A stretch of 64,000 bases of DNA, taken from NCBI GenBank assembly GCA_008682415.1, contig VANK01000010.1, positions 124,001 through 188,000 of the forward strand. Direction: 5' to 3'. The notes under the pieces were generated by a model. The model ran no database searches. It was not told the DNA's origin and was given only the letters and a program-made list of their open reading frames with translations. A program made the translations under genes and the position numbers. The first letter of the stretch is position 1, and each line of letters opens with the position of its first letter. Below are positions 8,255-14,861 of this stretch, one piece after another. Source of the stretch: Acidobacteria bacterium AB60. Its GTDB lineage: Bacteria; Acidobacteriota; Terriglobia; Terriglobales; Acidobacteriaceae.

Positions 8255-10900
8255 ATGCGCGAACACCTCGCCACCCTTGTTGAAGATTTCCGTCGCTACG
8301 GCCGCGAGATCGCCATCGTCCGCTATCGCGGCGTGCGCCGCCGCGTCTCCACCTACGGCGAGATCGCCCGCCTCGCCGGACGATTCGCGGCCTACCTCGA
8401 AGAGCAAAACATCGCGCCCGGCGATCGCGTCGTCCTGTGGGCCGAGAACAGCGCTGAGTGGATCAGCGCCTTCCACGGCTGCCTCCTCCGCGGCGTCCTC
8501 GTGGTGCCGCTCGACGCCTACGGCAGCGCCGGATTCGCCGCGCGCGTGGCCGCCGATGTCCACCCAAGGCTCGCGGTCGGCGACGCCCTCCTGCTGCGCC
8601 AGTTGCCACCGGACACCGATCTCCCCTTTCCGCACCTCGCCTTCGAGGACTGGGACGCGGCTCTTCCGCAGCATGAGTCCGGGCCGGTTGCCGGCCTCGG
8701 CCGCGACACGCCGCTTCAGATTCTCTTCACCTCCGGCACCACCGGCGATCCCAAGGGCATCGTTCATACCCACGGCAACGTGCTGGCCAGTGTTGGACCC
8801 ATCGAGACGGCGGCGCAGAAGTACCTCCGCTACGAGAAGTACGTGCACCCCTTGCGCTTCCTCCACACGCTGCCGCTGAGCCACGTTTTTGGGCAGACCA
8901 TGGGCCTGTGGATCCCGCCCATCTTCCGCGCCGAGGTTCACTTCGAGACCCGCCTGGTTGCTCCCCGCCTCATCGAAACCATCAAGCGCGAGCGCATCTC
9001 CGTGCTCGCCGCCGTGCCCCGCGTCTTTGCCCTTCTCAAGACCCATCTCGAATCGAGCCGCGCCGGACTGGCCGCGTCCGTCGCGCAGGCGCACCGCATC
9101 CGCGCCTGGAAGAAGTGGTGGCGCTTCCGCGGGGTCCATCACGCCTTCGGTTTCAAGTTCTGGGCCCTCATCTCCGGAGGAGGCGCGCTGCCTCCCGCCG
9201 TGGAGCAGTTCTGGAATGCCCTGGGATTCGTGGTGGTGCAAGGCTATGGCATGACCGAGACTACTGCGCTCATTACCCTCAATCACCCTTTTCATGTGGC
9301 GCAGGGCTCCATCGGCAAGCCGCTCCCCGGGCGCGAGGTCAAGATTGGACCCGACGGCGAGGTGCTGGTGCGCGGTCCCATGATCTCCACCTCCACGTGG
9401 TCAGGCGGTCAGCTCCGCACCCGCGAGGATGAGTGGCTGGCCACTGGGGACCTGGCCGAGGCCCAGACCACTGGCGAGCTCCGCTTTCTTGGCCGCAAGA
9501 GCGAGGTCATCGTCACCGCGTCCGGGGTCAATATCCACCCCGAGGATCTCGAAGCCGCCCTCGAGGAGCAGCCCGCAGTCGCCGCTGCCGCGGTGGTTGC
9601 GCTGGAGACTCCCTCGGGCCCCGAGCCGTTCGCCGTCCTCGCCCTGCGCGGCTCGCAGGATGCCGCGGCCGCAGCCATCGATGCCGCGAATGCGCGGCTG
9701 GCCGAGTTCCAGCGCGTGCACCGCTGGACGGTGTGGCCGGAGCCCGACCTGCCCCGCACCTCCACCGGCAAGGTGCGCCGCAAGGCGGTGGCGGAGTGGC
9801 TGGCCGGCGCCCGGAATGGCGCTGCGCCTTCCGGACCTGCTGCCTTCGCTCCCTCATCGGACTGGCTGCTGGCCATGATCGCGCAGATCACCGGGGAGAC
9901 GCCCTCCGGTTCGGGTGACGATCTGCGGCTCGCCGAGGACCTTCATCTCGACAGCCTGGGGCGTGTGCAGTTGTCCGCTGCCATCGAGCAGAAGCTGGGC
10001 ATGCCCCCGGAGAGCGGGCTGCTCGAAGAGGCGCGCACGCTCGGCGACCTGCGCCGGCTCTTCGGCGGTGTGGCGGAGCACACTTCGTCCGCCGCGCCTG
10101 CACCTTCTATTCGTGCAGCGGAGCCGGTGGCCGCCTCTCCAGCGCAGTCTGCCGCCCCGGAGCCGGCCACTGCGGCGGCTCCGCCGGAGCTCTCAGGGCG
10201 CGCCTACCTCTACCCCCGGTGGCCTTGGAGCACGCCGGTTCGCTGGATCCGCTCTGTTTTTCTGGAAGCGATTGCGCGGCCGCTCACGTGGTTCCTCGCC
10301 GCTCCCCGGGCGAGCGGCGGCCACGAGCTGGCGCGTGTCTCCGAGCCCATGCTGATCATTGCCAACCACGTGACAGCCTACGACGGGCCGCTGGTTGCTT
10401 ACGCTCTGCCGCGGAGCCTGCGGACGCGGATCGCCATCGCCATGTCGGGGGAGATGCTGGAGGGCTTCCGGCACTTCCGCAATCCCGAGCACGGGAGGTT
10501 CTTCCTGTTCGGGCCGGTGGCCTGGTTTCTGGTCACGGCGCTCTACAACGTCTTCCCGCTGCCGCGCGGCCGCGATTTTCAGCGCAGCTTTGCGCACGCG
10601 GGCGAAGCGCTCGACCGGGGGATGCACGTGATGATCTTCCCCGAGGGCACGCGGTCGGCGGGGGGGGAACTGGCCCGCTTCCGGCCGGGGATCGGGTTGC
10701 TGGTGAAACAGTCGGCCGCCCCCGTGCTGCCGGTAGCGATCCGCGGTTTGGGCGCGCTGAAGCAGCGCGGGCGCGGGTGGTTCCGGTCCGGCAAGGTGGA
10801 GGTGCGGGTGGGCGCGCCCCTGCGGTTCGCAGCCGAGGATACGGAGGCGGCGATTACGGAGCGGCTGCACAGGGCGGTGGCGTCTCTTCTGGATGGTTAG
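8255..10900 (+). CDS. AMP-dependent acyl ligase / carrier domain / PlsC-type acyltransferase fusion
   Basis: An 881-residue fusion. Residues ~1-515 form an adenylating (ANL) ligase: P-loop FTSGTTGDPKG near 158-168, GYGMTETTAL near 329, TGDLAE near 397, catalytic Lys in TSTGKVRRK near 500. Residues ~535-610 form a carrier domain with the phosphopantetheine-accepting Ser in LHLDSLG (near 566). After an Ala/Pro-rich linker, residues ~680-880 are a glycerolipid acyltransferase with NHVTAYD (the HX4D box, near 703) and FPEGTRS (near 794). This suggests activation of a fatty acid, loading onto its own carrier and transfer to a lysophospholipid: the same chemistry as E. coli Aas, with opposite domain order and a built-in carrier. 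No clear Shine-Dalgarno. Confidence 0.9.
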   Translation: MREHLATLVEDFRRYGREIAIVRYRGVRRRVSTYGEIARLAGRFAAYLEEQNIAPGDRVVLWAENSAEWISAFHGCLLRGVLVVPLDAYGSAGFAARVAADVHPRLAVGDALLLRQLPPDTDLPFPHLAFEDWDAALPQHESGPVAGLGRDTPLQILFTSGTTGDPKGIVHTHGNVLASVGPIETAAQKYLRYEKYVHPLRFLHTLPLSHVFGQTMGLWIPPIFRAEVHFETRLVAPRLIETIKRERISVLAAVPRVFALLKTHLESSRAGLAASVAQAHRIRAWKKWWRFRGVHHAFGFKFWALISGGGALPPAVEQFWNALGFVVVQGYGMTETTALITLNHPFHVAQGSIGKPLPGREVKIGPDGEVLVRGPMISTSTWSGGQLRTREDEWLATGDLAEAQTTGELRFLGRKSEVIVTASGVNIHPEDLEAALEEQPAVAAAAVVALETPSGPEPFAVLALRGSQDAAAAAIDAANARLAEFQRVHRWTVWPEPDLPRTSTGKVRRKAVAEWLAGARNGAAPSGPAAFAPSSDWLLAMIAQITGETPSGSGDDLRLAEDLHLDSLGRVQLSAAIEQKLGMPPESGLLEEARTLGDLRRLFGGVAEHTSSAAPAPSIRAAEPVAASPAQSAAPEPATAAAPPELSGRAYLYPRWPWSTPVRWIRSVFLEAIARPLTWFLAAPRASGGHELARVSEPMLIIANHVTAYDGPLVAYALPRSLRTRIAIAMSGEMLEGFRHFRNPEHGRFFLFGPVAWFLVTALYNVFPLPRGRDFQRSFAHAGEALDRGMHVMIFPEGTRSAGGELARFRPGIGLLVKQSAAPVLPVAIRGLGALKQRGRGWFRSGKVEVRVGAPLRFAAEDTEAAITERLHRAVASLLDG

Positions 10901-10914
10901 GTTGGCAGGTGTGA

Positions 10915-10950
10915 GGGCGGGAAGGGGCAGAGAGCGCGGTATTCCCGCCC
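10915..10950 (+). terminator. Possible terminator hairpin after the ligase-acyltransferase gene
   Basis: Perfect 9-base arms GGGCGGGAA (10915-10923) and TTCCCGCCC (10942-10950) with an 18-base loop, 15 bases after the stop codon. The following T content is weak (TGCTCTAATT), so termination efficiency is uncertain. Confidence 0.4.
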
Positions 10951-11084
10951 TGCTCTAATTGGTGATCCAGCTCACGTTTGGAGCCAGTTTCGCCGAAGTT
11001 TCGTGGTAATTGGATACTGCACTTGTAGTGACGCTTCGTGGAATTTGGATCGTTACTGTCTCGTTTCGCTTGCAAGGATGAGTT

Positions 11085-11825
11085 TCACAGGAGAGGGGCG
11101 TTTTTCCGGGGAACGGGAGGGGAGGTCCTTGGTTCCAGTCTTTGGGGAAACTGGCTCAAACCGAAGTGCTGGTTGAGCGCCTGGCCGCCTCGGACGGTGA
11201 GAACCAGCTCGCGACTATCGACCCGGCGCATCACCCATCGCCTTGCCTCGAATGCCGCCAGGATGGCGGCACCCAGCTGGCCGCCGGTGTGCACTCTCCG
11301 CTCGCTCCAATCGAGGCAAGGGAAGGCGAATCGCCGTCGCGACGAGGAGGGATGACAGTTGACGCCGATCCGGGTGAGTTCCGTCCGTCCCATCTCAGTG
11401 AGCGAGGAACCGGCGTCGTCGAGCCAACCCAGGGAGGTGAGCCGGTTGTGCAAGGCGACCGCAAGGGCGCCCGCCATGTGGTCGTAGCAGGTGCGCGCGA
11501 ATCGCAGGTTGGCGGGGGTCCTGCTGGGGACGCCGGGATTCCGGGCCGCCAGGCCCATGAGGGATTCCAGGGTTCTGGCGATTTCAGGACTTGCGATGCG
11601 GAAGTAGCGATGGCGTCCACTGGGCACGCACTCGATCAGGCCCTGGTCGACGAGAACCCGCAGATGTGCGCTGGCAGTCGATGCGGATACGTCGCCCACC
11701 GCGCTCATCTCCGTCGCCGTGTAGGCGCGCCCATCCATCAGGGCGCAGAGCATGCGCGCCCGGGTTCGGTCCGCAACCGCGCCGGCAACCGACGCTAACC
11801 TTGCATCCAGGGAGTCCAGTTCCAC
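11085..11825 (-). CDS. ArsR-family winged-helix transcriptional regulator
   Basis: A 246-residue regulator. The N-terminal ~95 residues carry an ArsR-type winged helix (DRTRARMLCALMDGRAYTATE, then the recognition helix STASAHLRVLVDQGLI and wing SGRHRYFRI). The C-terminal ~150 residues are an extra domain absent from small ArsR proteins, probably for ligand sensing or dimerisation. No Cys cluster of the metal-sensing ArsR type is seen, so a non-metal signal is likely. The start is a GTG at 11825. It is divergent from the monooxygenase-ACT-SDR-cupin genes, and a perfect inverted repeat at 11864-11887 in the shared gap is a probable operator. Confidence 0.85.
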   Translation of the reverse strand: MELDSLDARLASVAGAVADRTRARMLCALMDGRAYTATEMSAVGDVSASTASAHLRVLVDQGLIECVPSGRHRYFRIASPEIARTLESLMGLAARNPGVPSRTPANLRFARTCYDHMAGALAVALHNRLTSLGWLDDAGSSLTEMGRTELTRIGVNCHPSSSRRRFAFPCLDWSERRVHTGGQLGAAILAAFEARRWVMRRVDSRELVLTVRGGQALNQHFGLSQFPQRLEPRTSPPVPRKNAPLL

Positions 11826-11863
11826 AGTTCCATCGTATGCCAGGGGAAGAGCGGTAAGCGCCG

Positions 11864-11887
11864 ATGCTTCGTTGACGGCCGAAGCAT
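11864..11887. promoter_or_regulatory. Candidate ArsR-type operator between divergent genes
   Basis: Perfect inverted repeat ATGCTTCG-N8-CGAAGCAT, about 40 bases upstream of the regulator start and 52 bases upstream of the monooxygenase start. The spacer contains TTGACG, a -35-like hexamer on the plus strand, so bound regulator could block RNA polymerase. ArsR proteins typically bind 12-2-12-like or 8-N-8 dyads in their own promoters. Confidence 0.6.
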
Positions 11888-11938
11888 TCTCCGAACTTTG
11901 CGCCGATGATGAGGGATGAAAGCGGAGGCACCGTACCG

Positions 11939-12295
11939 ATGATCGCCATGATTTTCGAGTTCACTGCGAGCGAGGAGCATTTCGAGGAGTATATGGCCGA
12001 GGCCGCAGCCCTGCGTCCCCTGGTCGCACGCATTCGCGGCTTCATTTCCATCGAGCGTTTTGAGAGCAAGTCCACTCCGGGCAAATTTGTCTCTATCGGG
12101 TTCTTCGAAGATGAGGACGCGGTACGGGAGTGGCGCAATTTGGCCGAGCATCGGCGGGTGCAGCACCTGGGCCGGACACGTTTGTTCGACAGCTATCGGC
12201 TTCGCATGGCCTCGGTATTGCGCGACTACTCGATGCATGCGCGGGCGGAGGCTCCGGAAGACAGCAGGCTCGCGCACGACGGCAGGGAGGAGTAG
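11939..12295 (+). CDS. ABM-domain (antibiotic biosynthesis monooxygenase-like) protein
   Basis: A 118-residue ferredoxin-like alpha/beta protein of the ABM superfamily. Seen: start IAMIFEFTASEEHFEEYMAEAA, central GFISIERFESKSTPGKFVSIGFFEDEDAVREWRN, then the H-R-x2-Q-x-LGR segment. Family members dimerise and act as cofactor-free monooxygenases or quinol-related oxidases; substrate is unknown here. ATG 11939 has GCGGAGGCA upstream and fits the domain start; an in-frame ATG at 11906 is possible. The stop is followed two bases later by the GTG of the ACT-domain gene. Confidence 0.8.
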   Translation: MIAMIFEFTASEEHFEEYMAEAAALRPLVARIRGFISIERFESKSTPGKFVSIGFFEDEDAVREWRNLAEHRRVQHLGRTRLFDSYRLRMASVLRDYSMHARAEAPEDSRLAHDGREE

Positions 12296-12297
12296 GC

Positions 12298-12711
12298 GTG
12301 TACGATCTGGAGATTTGCCTGAACGACAGTCCTGGCGCGCTCGCGTTGCTGGGAACGACACTGGGCGTTGCGGGAATCAGTGTGGAAGGCGGGGGCGCGT
12401 GGGTGACGGAGGGAAAGGGCGTTGCGCACTTTCTGTTTCACGACGGTGCGGCGGCGCGTGGAGCTCTCGAGTCCGCTGGGATTGAGGTTGCGGCGTGCCG
12501 GCGCGTTTTACGCCTGCGTCTCAAGCAGGAGGTTCCGGGGCAGCTCGGACTGATTACGGGACACCTGGCAAGGGCCAACGTGAATATCGCGGTGCTCTAC
12601 AGCGATCATGCGAATCACCTGATCCTGGTGGTCGATGATGTGGAGCGGGCGGAGGCGGTGGTGGCTGATTGGATGACCAGTCAAAGGGCCGAGACCCGGC
12701 GTCAGGACTGA
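12298..12711 (+). CDS. ACT-domain protein (two ACT-like repeats)
   Basis: A 137-residue protein with two betaalphabeta ACT-like units: YDLEICLNDSPGALALLGTTLG (about 1-65) and RLKQEVPGQLGLITGHLAR (about 70-130). ACT domains bind small ligands, usually amino acids. There is no catalytic domain, so it is probably a stand-alone sensor or subunit. The GTG at 12298 follows GGAGG and lies two bases after the stop of the ABM gene, so the two are almost certainly co-translated. The longer frame beginning at 12130 overlaps the ABM gene and is rejected. Confidence 0.8.
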   Translation: MYDLEICLNDSPGALALLGTTLGVAGISVEGGGAWVTEGKGVAHFLFHDGAAARGALESAGIEVAACRRVLRLRLKQEVPGQLGLITGHLARANVNIAVLYSDHANHLILVVDDVERAEAVVADWMTSQRAETRRQD

Positions 12712-12866
12712 GCGGATAGCGCCGCAACAAAGAACAGAGAGATGCGGGCGGGCCTATCCGAGGGACCCGGAGGGACCCAGAGGCCCGGCTAGGGCGCTCG
12801 TCCTGCGTGGATCGACTCTTGCGACGAATCCCGGAGGCAATCATCTATCTCGATGGAGGCCGGTGA

Positions 12867-13598
12867 ATGTCCGAATTGAAGAATCGCGTGTGCCTGGTTA
12901 CGGGCGGCTCTCGGGGAATTGGCAGAGCCATTGCCCTGGCGTTGGCCGAGGCGGGATCGAGCGTGGCTGTCAACTATCGGGAGCGTGCTTCCGAGGCGGC
13001 GGCGGTGGTGGCGGAGATCCAGGCGAGGGGCGGCAGGGCGGCGGCGTTTGGCGCGGATGTCTCGCAAGGCACGGCCGTGGAAGAGATGGTCCGCAAGGTC
13101 GAGGGGGAGCTTGGTCCGATCGAGATCCTGGTGAATAACGCGGGCATGGCGGTCGCGCGCGGTTTGGAGATTACGGAGGAAGAGTTCGACCGCACGATCG
13201 CAATCAATTTGAAGTCGGCCTTTCTGTGCACGCAGGCGGTGCTACCGGGTATGCGGTCGCGGCGGTGGGGCCGGATTGTGAATATTTCGTCCATTGCGGC
13301 TCGCGGAGCGGGGAGCGTGAGTGTTGCTTACAACGCCTCGAAGGCCGGGATGGAAGGCCTGACGCGCGGCTACGCGGTGCGGCTTGCCTCGGAGGGGGTG
13401 ACGGTCAACGCGGTCGCTCCCGGTGTGGTGGACACGGAGATGGGCAGGCCGCTGATCGAAGCCGGGGTCGCGGCGCGGATTCCGATGGGGCGCGCGGGGC
13501 TGGGCGAGGAGATTGCGCAGGCGGTGTTGCTGGTGGCGGGCAATGGTTTCATGACCGGGCAGACCATCGGCGTGAATGGCGGCGGCCTGCTTGCTTGA
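12867..13598 (+). CDS. SDR-family oxidoreductase, FabG-like (3-oxoacyl-ACP reductase type)
   Basis: A 243-residue classical short-chain dehydrogenase. Seen: nucleotide-binding GGSRGIG (residues 13-19), NNAG (90-93), Asn114, catalytic Ser142, Tyr155 and Lys159 (YNASK), and the C-terminal GQTIGVNGGG. Length and motifs match FabG-type NAD(P)H-dependent 3-oxoacyl-ACP reductases, but many SDRs with other substrates look alike, so the fabG name is not assigned. Third gene on the plus strand after the ABM and ACT genes, with a 155-base gap; it precedes a repeat block and the cupin gene. Confidence 0.88.
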   Translation: MSELKNRVCLVTGGSRGIGRAIALALAEAGSSVAVNYRERASEAAAVVAEIQARGGRAAAFGADVSQGTAVEEMVRKVEGELGPIEILVNNAGMAVARGLEITEEEFDRTIAINLKSAFLCTQAVLPGMRSRRWGRIVNISSIAARGAGSVSVAYNASKAGMEGLTRGYAVRLASEGVTVNAVAPGVVDTEMGRPLIEAGVAARIPMGRAGLGEEIAQAVLLVAGNGFMTGQTIGVNGGGLLA

Positions 13599-13623
13599 AG
13601 CGGCTGCGGGAGATCCGACGGAT

Positions 13624-13685
13624 GGGTGGGGTTCGTGCTGTCCCGCCCTACGCGGATCTTTCAATCCGCGTAGAACGGGGCACCC
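13624..13685 (-). repeat. Dispersed hairpin repeat, copy B
   Basis: Read on the minus strand it starts GGGTGCCCC, has perfect 10-base arms CTACGCGGAT and ATCCGCGTAG around a 6-base loop, and ends GGGACAGCACGAACCCCACCC when read through. The flanks match copy A; the stem differs but stays complementary. Confidence 0.75.
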
Positions 13686-13711
13686 TCGGTCGTGCGGGAG
13701 ATCAGACGGTA

Positions 13712-13772
13712 TGGTGGGGTACGTGCTATCCCGCCTACGCGGATCTTTCAATCCGCGTAGAACGGGGCACCC
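13712..13772 (-). repeat. Dispersed hairpin repeat, copy C
   Basis: Same stem as copy B, with a few substitutions in the conserved flank (GTACGTGCTATCCC on the plus strand). It forms the tandem pair with copy B. Confidence 0.75.
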
Positions 13773-13850
13773 TCGGTCGTGCGGGAACGGGGAAATGCAA
13801 CCGCGGATCCTTCACTTCGTTCAGGAAGACAGCATTGGGAGGGAGAGCTC

Positions 13851-14246
13851 ATGGAGATCAAGAAGGTTGGGTCGCAGGCGTCGGCGATCGGGCCGGCGGA
13901 GTGGTTTACGGGGACGGTGCGCATTGACCCGCTGTTTACGGCGCCGGATCCTGCACGGGTTTCAGGAGCCAGCGTGACGTTCGAGCCGGGGGCGCGTACT
14001 GCATGGCATACGCATCCGCTGGGCCAGACGCTGATTGTGACCGCTGGATGTGGCTGGGCGCAGCGCGAGGGCGGGCCGGTGGAGGAGATCCATCCGGGAG
14101 ACGTAGTGTGGTTTGCGCCGAACGAGCGGCACTGGCATGGAGCGACGCCGACGACGGGATTGATGCACATCGCCATCCAGGAGAGGCAGGACGGCAAGGC
14201 GGTGGATTGGAAGGAGCACGTGAGCGAGGAGCAGTATCGCCGGTGA
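13851..14246 (+). CDS. Cupin, hydroxynitrile lyase-like (GtHNL family)
   Basis: A 131-residue single-domain cupin. From memory it is nearly colinear, and the same length, with the manganese-dependent hydroxynitrile lyase of Granulicella tundricola, which forms or cleaves mandelonitrile in vitro. Seen: the metal ligands reported for that enzyme fall at the same positions here (His53, His55, Gln59, His94), as do pocket residues Ala40, Val42 and Gln110. The start ATG at 13851 follows GGGAGGGAG; the longer frame from 13779 is rejected. The natural substrate is unknown. Neighbours (SDR, ACT, ABM, ArsR) suggest small-molecule redox metabolism or detoxification. Confidence 0.88.
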   Translation: MEIKKVGSQASAIGPAEWFTGTVRIDPLFTAPDPARVSGASVTFEPGARTAWHTHPLGQTLIVTAGCGWAQREGGPVEEIHPGDVVWFAPNERHWHGATPTTGLMHIAIQERQDGKAVDWKEHVSEEQYRR

Positions 14247-14271
14247 TGGAGATTTTTTGCGCGCGGGTCGG

Positions 14272-14826
14272 TTAGTCGGCGCTCTTGACCATCTTCACGA
14301 CGGGGAGGGTTTGTCCGTTGGCGAGGGGGACGGCGATGGTGTCGATGGGAGTGTAGCCTTTGAGGCGGTAGAGGGGGACGCCGGTGAGGGTTGAGCCCAT
14401 TTCGAAACGGCGGAAGCCTGCGGCGCGCGCGGCGTCTTCGACGGTGGCGAGGATGAGGGAGCCGAGGCCCTGGCGGGCGAAGGCGGGGTGGACGAAGATG
14501 GCGCGCACCTTGGCGGCATCGGTGGCGGGGTTGAGCAGGTCCGGTTCGCGGCCTGGGCCGCGGTCGGCGCCGAAGAGGGTCTTGCGTTTGGACCATCCGC
14601 CGCAGCCGGCGAGCTGGCGGCCCTCTGAGGCCTCGGCGACGAAGCAGGTTTGGTCGGCGATGAGCTGCGTGTCGACGCCGAGGACGGTACCGAGGGCTCC
14701 CTCGATCTGGGCGGGAGTGTAGTCGTTGGCCTGCAGCCCGCGTACGGAGGCTTCAATGAGCGCGTGCAGTGCGTCGATGTCGGACTCGGTGGCGACGCGG
14801 AGAATGAATTTCGAAACAGGAGCCAT
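14272..14826 (-). CDS. GNAT-family N-acetyltransferase
   Basis: A GNAT acyltransferase of about 184 residues that transfers acetyl from acetyl-CoA to an amine. Seen: N-terminal LRVATESDIDALHALIEASVRGL, acetyl-CoA-binding motif VHPAFARQGLGSLILATVEDAARAAGF (R-x2-G-x-G type, with Gln-Gly-Leu-Gly), and a C-terminal GVPLYRLKGYTPID. The start at 14826 has AAGGAG about 13 bases upstream. An alternative ATG at 14865 overlaps the ADOP stop codon as ATGA, which would mean translational coupling. Substrate unknown. Confidence 0.82.
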   Translation of the reverse strand: MAPVSKFILRVATESDIDALHALIEASVRGLQANDYTPAQIEGALGTVLGVDTQLIADQTCFVAEASEGRQLAGCGGWSKRKTLFGADRGPGREPDLLNPATDAAKVRAIFVHPAFARQGLGSLILATVEDAARAAGFRRFEMGSTLTGVPLYRLKGYTPIDTIAVPLANGQTLPVVKMVKSAD

Positions 14827-14861
14827 AGGTGTGGGCTTCGGTGCTCCTTCGACGCAGGAAG

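Larger units (their letters stand above)
13606..13780. repeat. Two tandem ~88-bp copies containing the dispersed hairpin element
   Basis: Copy 1 is 13606-13693 and copy 2 13694-13780, differing at a handful of positions and one indel. Each starts GCGGGAGATC(C/A)GACGG and ends CACCCTCGGTCGT. Each encloses one inverted copy of the element also found at 8096-8154. They lie between the SDR and cupin genes. Confidence 0.85.

Noticed and set aside
8108..9295. 395-residue minus-strand frame over the ligase domain
   Set aside because: The plus strand carries intact ligase motifs; this frame has none and runs into the hairpin repeat.
13606..13780. Possible CRISPR array
   Set aside because: Only two direct tandem copies, with no spacer between them and no cas genes; they contain the dispersed hairpin element instead.
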